Source of the DNA: Opitutus sp.
GTDB taxonomy: Bacteria > Verrucomicrobiota > Verrucomicrobiae > Opitutales > Opitutaceae
NCBI GenBank assembly: GCA_009695065.1
Contig: SIBR01000040.1
Coordinates: 1-33,376, forward strand
DNA: 33,376 nt
Direction: 5' to 3'
This document shows positions 23,010-31,908 of this stretch, in pieces. The stretch's first letter is position 1, and every line of letters begins with the position of its first letter. Both the position numbers and the translations under genes were made by a program. The notes beneath the pieces were generated by a model. It did not search any database, had not been told where the DNA came from, and saw nothing but the letters and a program-made list of their open reading frames with translations.

Positions 23010-23026
23010 CCCGGTCAGTCCGCTTT

Positions 23027-23668
23027 ATGTCCAAACTCAGCCACCTTTTCGCGAACAACCGGGCTTGGTCAGAAAGAATTCGGCAGAAGGACGCCGACTT
23101 TTTCACCAAGCTTTCTCACCAGCAGTCGCCTTCCTACCTTTGGATCGGGTGCGCCGACAGCCGGGTGCCGGCCAACGAGATCGTCGACCTCCTGCCCGGA
23201 GAACTGTTCGTCCATCGCAACATCGCCAACGTGGTCGTACACACCGATCTCAACTGCCTCTCCGTGATGCAATTCGCGGTCGATCTGCTGAAGGTGAAGC
23301 ACATCATCGTCGTCGGTCACTACGGCTGCAGCGGCGTGAACGCGGCGCTGCACCGCGATCGCGTCGGGCTCGCCGACAACTGGCTGCAACACGTGCAGGA
23401 CGTACGGCAGAAACATGAACGGCGCCTGGAATGCGTGCCGGGCGGTTCGGCCCGCTGCGACCGGCTCTGCGAATTGAACGTTATCGAGCAGGTGAGCAAC
23501 GTGTGCCGCACCACCATCGTACGCGACGCCTGGTTGCGCGAGCAGACCCTCACGGTGCACGGCTGGATCTACGGCCTGAAAGACGGCCTGGCGCGCGACT
23601 TGGGGTGCTCCGCCTCGAGTTCCGACGAGGCCGCCCGCACTTATCCCGCCGCCATCGCCTGTCTGTAG
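23027..23668 (+). CDS. can: Beta-carbonic anhydrase
   Basis: A 213-residue cytosolic zinc enzyme interconverting carbon dioxide and bicarbonate, supplying bicarbonate to carboxylases. Zinc ligands Cys42 (in CADSR, with the Asp44-Arg46 dyad), His98 and Cys101 (in GHYGCSG) fall at the same numbers as in E. coli Can. NIANVVVHTDLNCLSVMQFA and HGWIYGLKDGLARDL are also typical. The ATG at 23027 is chosen because it starts the family N-terminus MSKLSHLFANNRAWSERI; the open frame extends further upstream without similarity. It is divergent from a small exported-protein gene and stands alone in transcription. Confidence 0.95.
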   Translation: MSKLSHLFANNRAWSERIRQKDADFFTKLSHQQSPSYLWIGCADSRVPANEIVDLLPGELFVHRNIANVVVHTDLNCLSVMQFAVDLLKVKHIIVVGHYGCSGVNAALHRDRVGLADNWLQHVQDVRQKHERRLECVPGGSARCDRLCELNVIEQVSNVCRTTIVRDAWLREQTLTVHGWIYGLKDGLARDLGCSASSSDEAARTYPAAIACL

Positions 23669-23726
23669 GCCGCCGCCCCGACGCGCGCCGCAGGGACGAT
23701 TGGATCCCCGACGGTTAAGAAACGCC

Positions 23727-25076
23727 CTAACTGCTCCGGCGGATCTCCGCCTTGAGCGCCTGCCAGCGCGCCAGCCGGTCGGCGATCTTCGCCTCCCAGC
23801 CCGCGGTCTTCGGCGTGTAGAGCGCCAGCGGCTTTTCGAGGAAGTTCTGTCCCGAGATATTTTCCGGAAAATCGTGGGAGTAGTCGTAGCCCTTGCCGTG
23901 ACCGGCCTGCTTGCTAGCTGCCCCACTCTTGTCGCGTAGCGCCAGCGGCACGGGCTGAACCGGCTGTTCTTTGAGCACCCGATGCGCCTCGCCCAGCGCG
24001 AGCGTGGCGGAATTGCTTTTCGGCGCCGTCGCGATGTAGAGCGTCGCGTGCGCCAGAGTGAGTTCGGCCTCCGGCAGGCCGATAAAGTCCACGGCGTGGT
24101 GCGCCGCCACCGTCAGCGGCAGTGCCTGCGGATCGGCCAGCCCGACGTCCTCGCTCGCCAGGATCACCAGCCGACGCGCGATGAACCGCGGGTCCTCACC
24201 GCCCGCGAGCATCTTCGCCAGCCAATAAATCGCCGCATCGGGATCGCTACCGCGGCAGCTCTTGATAAACGCCGAGACCGTATCGTAGTGCTCATCCTCG
24301 TCGGCATCGTAGCGAATCCGGCGCTCGCGCGCGAACACCTCGAGCTCGGCCGACGTGATCGGCGCGCCCTCCGGCAAACCCAATACGAGAACCTCGAGGG
24401 CGTTGAGCGCCCGCCGCAGGTCCCCGTCGCATAGCACCGCGAGATCGGCGAGGATGCGGCCGGTGGCGGTGACGCCGCGCGCGCCGAGGCCACGCCCGGC
24501 ATCGACCAGCGCCTGCTCCAACACGCCCACGATCGCGGTGGTCGAAAGCGGTTCGAGGCGGAACAGGTGACTGCGCGAAAGCAGTGGCGGGTTGACGTAG
24601 AAGCCCGGGTTGTGCGTCGTCGCGCCGATCAACCGGACATTACCCTCCTCCACGTCGGGCAGGAGCAGATCCTGCTGCGATTTGTTGAAACGGTGCAGCT
24701 CGTCGATGAAAAGAATCGTCGCGGCCTCCGGCCGGCGCCGGGCGGCCGCGAGGATTTCCCGCAACTCGGCGACGTTCGACATGACGGCGTTGATGCGGAC
24801 AAACCGGCTCTGCGTCTCGTGGGCGATCGCCTCGGCGATGCTGGTCTTGCCGCAGCCGGGCGGGCCGTAGAAGAGCAGGGAGCCGAAGCGATTTTGGGCG
24901 ACGAGCCGGGGCAGCAGGCTGCCGGCTTTCAAAATATGTTCCTGGCCGACCACCTCGGCGAGCCGGCGCGGTCGCATGCGCGCGGCGAGCGGCTGATGCA
25001 GGGACCGGGCGGCCGGCGCCTCCGCTGGCGGCGCAGCGTCGTCGCCAAAGAGGTCGGATTGGTCGGCGGCAGGCAT
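23727..25076 (-). CDS. rarA: Replication-associated recombination protein A (RarA/MgsA)
   Basis: A 449-residue AAA+ ATPase of the clamp-loader clade, related to eukaryotic WRNIP1/Mgs1, acting at stalled replication forks. An N-terminal peptide QSDLFGDD resembles clamp- or SSB-binding tails. The core begins LAARMRPRRLAEVVGQEHIL, with Walker A GPPGCGKT at residues 71-78 and Walker B ILFIDELHRF at 121-130. Sensor 1 is LIGATTHNP. The C-terminal tetramerisation region holds DPQALPLTVAAHHAVDFIGL and the usual YDYSHDFPENISGQNFL. It is full length. It is divergent from the ComEC-family gene, with 163 bases between starts. Confidence 0.95.
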   Translation of the reverse strand: MPAADQSDLFGDDAAPPAEAPAARSLHQPLAARMRPRRLAEVVGQEHILKAGSLLPRLVAQNRFGSLLFYGPPGCGKTSIAEAIAHETQSRFVRINAVMSNVAELREILAAARRRPEAATILFIDELHRFNKSQQDLLLPDVEEGNVRLIGATTHNPGFYVNPPLLSRSHLFRLEPLSTTAIVGVLEQALVDAGRGLGARGVTATGRILADLAVLCDGDLRRALNALEVLVLGLPEGAPITSAELEVFARERRIRYDADEDEHYDTVSAFIKSCRGSDPDAAIYWLAKMLAGGEDPRFIARRLVILASEDVGLADPQALPLTVAAHHAVDFIGLPEAELTLAHATLYIATAPKSNSATLALGEAHRVLKEQPVQPVPLALRDKSGAASKQAGHGKGYDYSHDFPENISGQNFLEKPLALYTPKTAGWEAKIADRLARWQALKAEIRRSS

Positions 25077-25215
25077 TGTGAAAGGTCTAATGAGCAGGAA
25101 TTAGCATCCGGCAAAAGCCCGGAAAACGAACGTCCGGCCGTGTCCGGCAATAAATGCCACCGGGGCCCTCCGATTCCAACGATCTCACGCCCGGAATTTA
25201 GGGTCGTGAGGGGAC

Positions 25216-25231
25216 GTTGAGTGGGCTCAAC
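25216..25231. promoter_or_regulatory. Small dyad just before the comEC-family start
   Basis: GTTGAG and CTCAAC flank TGGG, ending eight bases before the ATG at 25240. It could hide the ribosome binding region in a hairpin or be a repressor site; a chance dyad of this size is also possible. Confidence 0.25.
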
Positions 25232-25239
25232 TTCGCCCC

Positions 25240-26877
25240 ATGACCAGCCGCTGCTTGGGACATCGCGCGCCCCTGTTGTGGCTCGTGTTGCCGCTGATCG
25301 CCGGGCTGGCGGCCGGCAAGCTCGGCTGGATCGCGCCGCCCGGCTGGCAACTTGCGGCCGCGTTCGGCGCCGCAGCGATCGCCGTCCTCGCCAGCTGGCG
25401 TTTCCCCCGGGGCTGGGCGCCGGCGCTGGTCGTCGCGCTGTTCCTCGCGGGCGGCGCGAGCTACGCGTTGCAGCGCGCGCGACTGCCCGCGTGGGATGCC
25501 CTCCCGCCACGCGAGGCCCAACTGATCGTGCGCGTGGACCGGGTTTTCGCTTCCGGCAACGCCCGCAAGGCATCCGGACTCGCCACCGTCGTGCGCACCG
25601 GGAATCACCTGCCGGAACTACGCGGCCAGCACATTTACTTTTCGCTCGCGCTGCGACCCGGCGAAGCGCCGCCGATTCGCAGTGCAACAATTTCCGCCGT
25701 CGGCGTGTTGGTCACGCTTCCGCGGAATCCGCCGACCGACACCTTCGACGGCTACCTGGCCGCCGCGGGCATGAATTTCCGCCTGACCCGCGGTCGGGTG
25801 TTGGGACCCGTTGAACCACCGCTCGCCTATTACCGCTTTTGCGCCGGCGCCGCGGAACGTTTCAAGGAAATCCTCGGCCGTGGCATCGCGGAAAAACGCC
25901 CCGCGCTGGCCGGGTTGCTGCGGGCGATGATGCTGGGCGAGACGCACGAACTGAGCGACGAGCAACACACCTTGTTCATGCAAAGCGGCACGATGCATCT
26001 GTTCGCCATCAGCGGACTCAATATCGGGGTGATCGCGGGTTCGTTGCAGGCGCTGCTACTCTTACTGCGCCTGCCCGGGTGGGTGCGATTTGTCATCGGC
26101 GCGGCGCTGCTCGGACTTTTTGTCGACGTCACAGGCGCTTCGCCGTCGGCGGTGCGGGCCTTCGCGATGGCGGTCTTTGTGCACGCCGCCTACGTCTGGC
26201 GGCGCCCGGCCAATCCGCTCGCCGCCCTCGTCGCCTCCGCCGCGGTCGTCCTCTGTCTGGCACCGCTGCAGCTGTTCAGCGCCAGTTTTCTGATGAGTTA
26301 CGGCATCGTGACGGCGCTGCTGGTGCTCGGTCTGCCGCTGGGCGAAGCGTGGCGGGCCCGCTGGAAGCCGTGGCGCGATCTGCCGGCAGCGACCTGGCGG
26401 CCGTGGCAAAAGGCGGTCGACATCGCCTGGCGATGGCTCTCGACCACTCTCGCCATCGGGGTGGCGACCACCCTCGTCGGTCTGCTCACGGGCGTGCAGT
26501 TTTTCCGGCTGCTGACGCCCGGCGCGCTGGTGGCCAACCTCGTGCTGATCCCCGCGGCCATGGCGGCCACCCTCGGGGGATTCGCGTCCCTGCTTTGCGG
26601 ACTCGTCGGTTTCACCCCCGGCGCCATCCTGTGCAACCATGCCGCCGCCGTGATTCTGCTGGCGATCGAGTGGCTCGTACGGAGCAGCGTGCGGCTGCCC
26701 GGCGCGTATCTCGCCGCTCATTTCAGTCCCGCCTGGGTGGGGCCGGCCACCCTGACGCTGCTGCTGGCAGCCTTGCTCGCCGGCTACGGCGCGGATTGGC
26801 GGCGCGACCGTGGTGGATGGTGGCCACCGTTTGCCATCGTCGCCGGGGCGCTGATCTTCGGAATGAAGTTCGGCTGA
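25240..26877 (+). CDS. ComEC/Rec2-family competence membrane protein
   Basis: A 545-residue polytopic inner-membrane protein. The N-terminus has two or three helices, followed by a DUF4131-like soluble region (about 85-200). The Competence domain (about 215-480) carries the landmark MHLFAISGLNIGVIAG near residue 252, GASPSAVRAFAMAVFV, and further helices to residue 540. ComEC forms the channel for single-stranded DNA uptake. The C-terminal metallo-beta-lactamase-type domain found in long ComEC proteins is absent, as in many shorter members. The usual SGLH motif reads SGLN here. No other competence gene is nearby, so function in DNA uptake is inferred from family only. Confidence 0.88.
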   Translation: MTSRCLGHRAPLLWLVLPLIAGLAAGKLGWIAPPGWQLAAAFGAAAIAVLASWRFPRGWAPALVVALFLAGGASYALQRARLPAWDALPPREAQLIVRVDRVFASGNARKASGLATVVRTGNHLPELRGQHIYFSLALRPGEAPPIRSATISAVGVLVTLPRNPPTDTFDGYLAAAGMNFRLTRGRVLGPVEPPLAYYRFCAGAAERFKEILGRGIAEKRPALAGLLRAMMLGETHELSDEQHTLFMQSGTMHLFAISGLNIGVIAGSLQALLLLLRLPGWVRFVIGAALLGLFVDVTGASPSAVRAFAMAVFVHAAYVWRRPANPLAALVASAAVVLCLAPLQLFSASFLMSYGIVTALLVLGLPLGEAWRARWKPWRDLPAATWRPWQKAVDIAWRWLSTTLAIGVATTLVGLLTGVQFFRLLTPGALVANLVLIPAAMAATLGGFASLLCGLVGFTPGAILCNHAAAVILLAIEWLVRSSVRLPGAYLAAHFSPAWVGPATLTLLLAALLAGYGADWRRDRGGWWPPFAIVAGALIFGMKFG

Positions 26878-26916
26878 GGCCGGGAGCGGACGGTTGTATG
26901 TGAAGATCGGGAAAGC

Positions 26917-27090
26917 TGGAATCGACTCCATTTCCTCAAATTTCTTGAGTTCCACCCTCAAAAAGCACTCCTCTCCGATCCGCTCGTGCCCCCACTCGCG
27001 GTGAAGTGCCCGAATGAAATGAAGCCTGGTGGAATTTCGCAGGCATGAATGGATTCCATTTTCCTGAATTTCCTGAGTTCCACATTTCGA
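26917..27090. repeat. Paired direct repeats related to the GGAAATCAGG family
   Basis: Two roughly 40-base copies lie 130 bases apart in the noncoding gap 26878-27112. The first (26919-26957) includes ACTCCATTTCCTCAAATTTC and the second (27051-27088) includes TTCCATTTTCCTGAATTTCC; both continue into GAGTTCCAC. On the other strand the second reads GTGGAACTCAGGAAATTCAG, recognisably related to the GxxExxY-cassette ends. No gene was found between the copies. Confidence 0.5.
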
Positions 27091-27112
27091 AAATCCCCCC
27101 ATCCTCCCGGAC

Positions 27113-27397
27113 ATGAAAAGCGCCTACGAACTCGCGATGGAACGCCTGGCCAAATCCGACCCCTCGGGCTCGGTACCCCTGACGGCCGAAAAAAAATCCC
27201 GCCTCGCGGAAATCGACCGCGTGTATCAGGGCAAGCTGGCGGAGCGCGAGATCTTCCTGAAGAAGCAGCTCGACGAGGTTCTTGCCGCGCAGAAATTCGA
27301 GGACATCGAAAAGATCAAGCAACAGCTCGCCAGTGAGCGGGCACGACTCGAGGAGGACAGGGAATCCGAAAAGGAACGCGTACGGCGGGGAAAGTAG
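27113..27397 (+). CDS. Small coiled-coil protein of unknown function
   Basis: A 94-residue charged protein with no signal peptide. Residues 28-94 are almost entirely heptad-like, rich in Glu, Lys, Arg and Leu (EIDRVYQGKLAEREIFLKKQ, then IEKIKQQLASERARLEEDRE), so a single long coiled coil is expected. The N-terminus MKSAYELAMERLAKSDPSG looks conserved-protein-like, not chance sequence, and codon use fits the neighbours. I do not recognise a named family. It lies alone between a repeat pair upstream and a convergent nuclease-family gene downstream. Confidence 0.75.
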   Translation: MKSAYELAMERLAKSDPSGSVPLTAEKKSRLAEIDRVYQGKLAEREIFLKKQLDEVLAAQKFEDIEKIKQQLASERARLEEDRESEKERVRRGK

Positions 27398-27451
27398 TCC
27401 CTCCGATTTGCCCCGTCGCGCCGCGTCACCCGCCGCGACGCCGCTTCGCCT

Positions 27452-28226
27452 TCAGGCCACCAACTCGAAATCGGCCACCAGCGCATGATGGTCGGACGCG
27501 GGCGTGGGCACCACCCGGTGCGCGACGGGTCGGAGTTGGGCGTTATAGAAGATGTGATCGAGCACGAAGGGCCGGCGGCGCCACGTGACCTCGGTTTGCT
27601 GGACGGTTACGAACCCGCGCTCGACGAACTGGGCCACCAGCATGTGGTGCCGGCTGACGTTGAAATCGCCGGTAAGGATCGTGGGGCCGTCGGATGCGGC
27701 CAGCTGTTCAGCCACGAGATTGCGTTGGAACGGATTCGCCGTGCTGCTCGATCCGAGCATGAAAAACGCAAGCAGGTGCGTATTGAAAAACTGTACTTCG
27801 CGGCCGGCCACGAAGGTCCTGGCTCCGATCAGCAGGCGGTCCGTCGGGGTGGTCTTCTTGCCGAAGAATTCAAACTCGATCGGTGGCGAAGGGAGATCGA
27901 CCCGCCGCATCTCGCGCAACGGGGTGCGCGAAAAAATCGCCAGACCGATCCCAAAGGGAAGCTCACGCGGGTCGGCCTTGGGATACGAAAAAAACGCGTC
28001 GTAGCCGGGGAGCTCCTCGCGCAGGCGGCCGTAATTCGGCGGCGGCTGCACCTGCATGCCCCCGGGCAACGCCTGCTCGACCTCCTGCAGCAGGATGACA
28101 TCGGGCGTGATGCGACCGAATTTCGTCGAGCGTCGCCTCCAGCCGGATGGGCGCACGATCGGGATAGGTATCGTCCCAGATCTGCCCAAACTGCATGTTG
28201 AACTGGAGGACGCGGAAACGGGTCAT
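27452..28226 (-). pseudogene. Endonuclease/exonuclease/phosphatase-family protein with a one-base frameshift
   Basis: The ATG at 28226 starts MTRFRVLQFNMQFGQIWDD, with the family Asn near the N-terminus. The frame continues to LEATLDEIR and then shifts; dropping the base at about 28115 gives DEIRRITPDVILLQEVEQAL and an uninterrupted 257-residue protein, an exact multiple of three. Downstream motifs are complete: catalytic Glu in LLQEVE, NTHLLAF, LTGDFNVSRHH and the terminal SDHHALVADF. Members cleave phosphodiesters in DNA, RNA, sphingolipids or inositol phosphates, so the substrate is open. No signal peptide is seen. The single lesion may be a sequencing error, since every catalytic motif survives. 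Confidence 0.75.
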
Positions 28227-28242
28227 TGGCGGCACAGCACGA

Positions 28243-28809
28243 TCATCGGCTGGGGCGGGAACCGCCACCGGCCGGCGCGGACACGGCAGCGGCGGACACG
28301 GGGGCGACATCCGGAGCATTCTTGCGAAAAACGAAGCGGTTGAGCTTGGCGGTCGTCGCTCCTTCGAAGGCTGGGAAACGGGCCAAATTGGCCTCACGGG
28401 CCGCGGTGAATCCGTCTTGATACCGGGAAACCAGCGGTGGCCTGATCGTATCCGTCGATGTCGAGATCGTCGCGGCGCGCCGATTCGCAGGACTGGAAGC
28501 CGGAGGAATCGGGGCGAGCAGGCTGCGCGGAGTTTCGCGCAGGCTCTTAGGCCGGGTTTCCGCGATATCGATCGCCGCACGGGGCAGGGCACCGGCGCGC
28601 GGGAGATCGAGGACTGCCGCACCCACCCGTCTATCCTGGAGATCACGATCGATTTGGGGCGTCCGCTTGTCCGGCTGGATCGACGCGATCGGCGCGAATT
28701 TGGCGTTCCGCTGGGTCACATCGATCGGTCCTGTAGGGTTTGCCCCCCACCCGCTGACCGCCCCCGTCAGAAGCAAATGAACCATGGCGATGGCGCGAAA
28801 ATACCTCAT
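28243..28809 (-). CDS. Exported protein of unknown function
   Basis: A 188-residue protein from the ATG at 28809, which gives the signal peptide MRYFRAIAMVHLLLTGAVSG; an ATG ten codons earlier is less likely. The mature part is low in complexity and Pro/Ala/Arg-rich, with no Cys pair or recognised motif. The region ATISTSTDTIRPPLVSRYQD suggests a short structured segment. The tail is Ala/Pro/Gly-rich. It ends 17 bases before the start of the endonuclease-family gene on the same strand, so the two are probably co-transcribed. I do not recognise a family. Confidence 0.6.
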   Translation of the reverse strand: MRYFRAIAMVHLLLTGAVSGWGANPTGPIDVTQRNAKFAPIASIQPDKRTPQIDRDLQDRRVGAAVLDLPRAGALPRAAIDIAETRPKSLRETPRSLLAPIPPASSPANRRAATISTSTDTIRPPLVSRYQDGFTAAREANLARFPAFEGATTAKLNRFVFRKNAPDVAPVSAAAVSAPAGGGSRPSR

Positions 28810-28988
28810 GGCGGGACGTAGAAGAGCTCTGTCAGGCAAATCATTTTCAGCAAATCAAAACTCGCCCCGAGCCGGTTCCTGCCGCGCCCCCCGGTTTGAC
28901 CTGGTTGAAGCCACCCACGAACCGCTATTCGCCCGGGCCGGCTCCATGGGTGGAGGCCTCGTCCGACCGGTACCCCGGCCGGCCCCCG

Positions 28989-30371
28989 CTAATTGTCAGC
29001 CGCACCCGCGGCGGGCTTCGTCGTGCCGGATCGGTTTCCAAGTCCAAGCGAAAAAACGATCACGGCCGACATGGCGATCATTCCGCAGAGACAGTAGATG
29101 CCACCCACGAAGGATCCCGTGTAATGCTTGATCAGGCCGAGTACAGAGGGGCCAACGAATCCCCCGAGGTTTCCGACGGAGTTGATCAAACCGATGCTGG
29201 CCGCCGCGGCGGATTCGGCGAGAAAGAGACTGGGCAGCGACCAGAACGCCGGCAGGTAGGCCTTGAGCCCGCCATACGCCACCATGAAGCAGAGAATCGT
29301 GAGCACGAGATTGCCCTGTGTAAGCGGGGCGAGTGCCATCGCAACCGCCGCCACCATGATCGGGATCACGGCGTGAAAGCGGCGCTCCTTGGTGCGATCG
29401 GAGTTCCACGCCACGAACAACTGGGAAAACAGCGCGACGATCGGGGGCAGGATCACCAGCCAGGTGACCGCATCGATCTGGAGCGAATACCACTGCTGAA
29501 GAATGCTCGGCAGAAAGGACTCGAAGCCGTAGCTGCCCGTGACGATGCAGAAGTAGGCGAGCGCGAGCAGCAGCACCTTGGGATTCATGAGGCCCTGCCA
29601 AAGCGTCATGCGGACGGCCTGCTTGCGGCTCGCCTTTTCGTCCGCCAGCGAACGCTCCAGCGCATCGCGTTCCTCCGGGGTGAGCCACTTGGCCTGGCCC
29701 GGCTTGTCGGTCAGCAGGAACCACACGGCGACCCCGAGCACCAGCGCCGGAATGCCCCAGGCGACGTAAACCCACTGCCAGCCGGACATCCCGAGCAACC
29801 GCGGATGGTGCACCGTAACTCCATTGACCACTTCGTCGGTGCCGATCTTGAGGAGCAGGTTGGAAATCTTCGGGCTGACCATCTGCGCCACGGGCGTCGC
29901 GACAAAGAAATAGGCCAGGGCGCGGGCCCGATCGCGACTCGTGAACCAGTGCGTGAGATACACGATCACGCCGGGAAAGAAACCGGCCTCGGCCAGACCG
30001 AGCAAAAACCGCACGACGTAAAACTGCGTCGGCGTTTTCACCAAGGCCGTGAGCGCGGCCATGATGCCCCAGGAAATCATGATGCGGAAAATCCACTTTC
30101 GGGCGCTCCAGCGCTCCACAATCAGGGAGCCGGGGATTTCCAGAATGAAGTAGCCGATGAAAAACACCCCGAAGCCGATACCGATGACCGCATCGTTGAA
30201 ACCCTCCAGCTCGCGAATCATCGTGAACTTCGCGATCGAGACATTCGTCCGGTCGACGTAGGCGATGACGTAGCAGAGGAAGAGTAACGGCAGCAGCCGC
30301 CAGTAGGCTTTGCGCCGGGCACGCTCGAGGGCGGAATAGTGATCGGGCGTGAGGGGGGTAGATTCAGTCAC
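28989..30371 (-). CDS. MFS transporter, anion:cation symporter (ACS) type
   Basis: A 460-residue inner-membrane carrier with twelve hydrophobic segments. After a polar 28-residue N-terminus it begins LLPLLFLCYVIAYVDRTNVS, the first-helix signature of ACS-family carriers such as GudP, DgoT and tartrate transporters. Helix 4-5 reads RFLLGLAEAGFFPGVIVYLT followed by HWF, also typical. The loop between helices 6 and 7 carries EERDALERSLADEK. It probably imports a sugar acid or similar organic anion with protons. The start is GTG at 30371; no ATG lies close by. No catabolic gene is adjacent to name the substrate. Confidence 0.92.
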   Translation of the reverse strand: MTESTPLTPDHYSALERARRKAYWRLLPLLFLCYVIAYVDRTNVSIAKFTMIRELEGFNDAVIGIGFGVFFIGYFILEIPGSLIVERWSARKWIFRIMISWGIMAALTALVKTPTQFYVVRFLLGLAEAGFFPGVIVYLTHWFTSRDRARALAYFFVATPVAQMVSPKISNLLLKIGTDEVVNGVTVHHPRLLGMSGWQWVYVAWGIPALVLGVAVWFLLTDKPGQAKWLTPEERDALERSLADEKASRKQAVRMTLWQGLMNPKVLLLALAYFCIVTGSYGFESFLPSILQQWYSLQIDAVTWLVILPPIVALFSQLFVAWNSDRTKERRFHAVIPIMVAAVAMALAPLTQGNLVLTILCFMVAYGGLKAYLPAFWSLPSLFLAESAAAASIGLINSVGNLGGFVGPSVLGLIKHYTGSFVGGIYCLCGMIAMSAVIVFSLGLGNRSGTTKPAAGAADN

Positions 30372-30484
30372 AAGGGGAAGAAAGCAGGGAAAGGCCCGGG
30401 GAAGGCGGACGCACAGGCCCCGACAGTGCGGGTGAGCCGGAGTAATTCAAGACAACTGAGCGCGCCGCAAAAGCGCGGGATTCC

Positions 30485-31831
30485 TTACTCGGGCTCGGCC
30501 GTGCCCTCGACCACCCACTCGCGAGCCTCGGGCACGTGCCGCAGGAATTCGTGCAGCGCGGCGCTCAGGTGCTCGGCGTAGCGAAAATGTGCACCCATTC
30601 CCGTGCGCAGCTCGGCCTCGTAGATGAATTTGTCGGCATGGGTGCTGTGCTCAAACGGCGTCTGCGCGCCGAGCAACAGCGAATACACGTAAGCCGGCGA
30701 GCCGCGATCAAGCAGCTCGCGCGTGAGCGCCAGTTGGTCGGCGAGTAACGCGGCATGAGGCCCGCGATCGATCTCCGGCGGCAAATAAAACCCCGCCTGG
30801 ATCAGCGGCGTGTAGCGGTGCCCCGTGCGATGGCGGTTGAGGTCGCGCAGTTCGGCCAGCGCCATGTTGTTCCAGGCGAAGGCCACCCGCATGCGCCGCG
30901 TCGCGGTGCCTTGATAACCGTAGCGATTGCCGCGATGCCGCAACGCCTCGGCCACGGGATGCGACTCCGGCAGCCACGCCGGCGCCGTGCGATCGACGCG
31001 GACCCAGACCTCGTCCGCCAGCGGCGCCGACGAAAGCCGGTCGCGGCCCAGCGCGAGCGACGCCGCCAGTTCCTGCCGCGCCTGCTCCTCGTAGGATTTT
31101 TCCGCCGAACTGTGTCGCATGAGCCGCGGCGACTGTTTGAGCAGTTCGTCGCGAATCAATTTGGCCGCGGTCCGCGCCTCGGGGTGCGGCAGGGAATCAA
31201 GGTGCTTGACGGTCGTCGCCCACATCCGGGACGACTGCACCAGCCCGAGATTGGTGCGCGTCGCGAACGGGATGAAATACCGCGCGCGATCGAGGGCGTA
31301 GTTCTTGCGCAGCCGCGTCGCCACCGCGGGCTTCGCGTCGGCCGGCAGACGCACCCGCTGCGGCTCGGCCACGGCGAGCGCATCGAGCCGGGCATACTCG
31401 GCGTGATAGGCGGCAAAGGACCGCGTCAGCACCTCGCGCCAGCGGCCGGCCAGATCGGCGGGAATGCCGAGTTCCTCGGCGATGGGCACGTTGGCCGCAT
31501 CCATCGTGATGTAGCGCGTGCTCGATTCCTGGCCGTCCGCCATCTGGGCGATCTCGAATATTTTATAGGCGAGCCACATCGACACGTCGTCGAGCGCGAC
31601 GGCGAGGCCGCCGGTGAGGCCGCCGATGGAGGCATGGCCGTAATCGACAAACTTCAGGATGCGATCGATCGACGCGTCAGGGTTGGCGAGGTCGACCTTC
31701 GATAGAATCGCGTGGATGCCCTCGTTGCTGCGGGAGTAGCGGGCGAGCACCGAGGCGAGCAATTCCGGGGTGACCTTGGGCAGATCCGCCGCGGTGGGCG
31801 GCGGGACGAGGGCGAGGCCGGTGATTCTCAT
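30485..31831 (-). CDS. Two-domain ThyX-like (FAD-dependent thymidylate synthase family) protein
   Basis: A 448-residue protein from the ATG at 31831 (MRITGLALVPPPTAADL); the longer open frame above has no similarity. Two ThyX-like halves are visible. The first has RYSRSNEGIHAIL, GHASIGGL and ADGQESSTRYI, matching the right part of the ThyX motif RHRxxSxNExSxRY but without the RHR. The second has AELRDLNRHRTGHRYTP, carrying RHR but not the right part. ThyX methylates dUMP using FAD, NADPH and methylene-folate, normally as a tetramer with shared sites. Here the site could be formed between halves. Activity as a thymidylate synthase is not certain, and another flavin-dependent role is possible. 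Confidence 0.75.
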   Translation of the reverse strand: MRITGLALVPPPTAADLPKVTPELLASVLARYSRSNEGIHAILSKVDLANPDASIDRILKFVDYGHASIGGLTGGLAVALDDVSMWLAYKIFEIAQMADGQESSTRYITMDAANVPIAEELGIPADLAGRWREVLTRSFAAYHAEYARLDALAVAEPQRVRLPADAKPAVATRLRKNYALDRARYFIPFATRTNLGLVQSSRMWATTVKHLDSLPHPEARTAAKLIRDELLKQSPRLMRHSSAEKSYEEQARQELAASLALGRDRLSSAPLADEVWVRVDRTAPAWLPESHPVAEALRHRGNRYGYQGTATRRMRVAFAWNNMALAELRDLNRHRTGHRYTPLIQAGFYLPPEIDRGPHAALLADQLALTRELLDRGSPAYVYSLLLGAQTPFEHSTHADKFIYEAELRTGMGAHFRYAEHLSAALHEFLRHVPEAREWVVEGTAEPE

Positions 31832-31845
31832 GCGTGGGTTGGGAT

Positions 31846-31884
31846 GGCCGCGAAAAGGCACGAAAACTCGCCAAAAGGGAAAGG
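31846..31884. repeat. Degenerate GCGAAAAG-type tandem repeat
   Basis: Successive units GCGAAAAG, GCACGAAAAC, TCGCCAAAAG and GGAAAAGG run through the 77-base gap between the ThyX-like start and the toxin end. The period is about ten bases with decay. It is noncoding and lies in the ThyX-like gene's leader. Confidence 0.4.
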
Positions 31885-31908
31885 ATAAATGCGCTGCCGC
31901 CGCCACCA

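Noticed and set aside
26937..27049. A GxxExxY or other gene between the direct repeats at 26917-27090
   Set aside because: All frames are short and no motif of that family appears.
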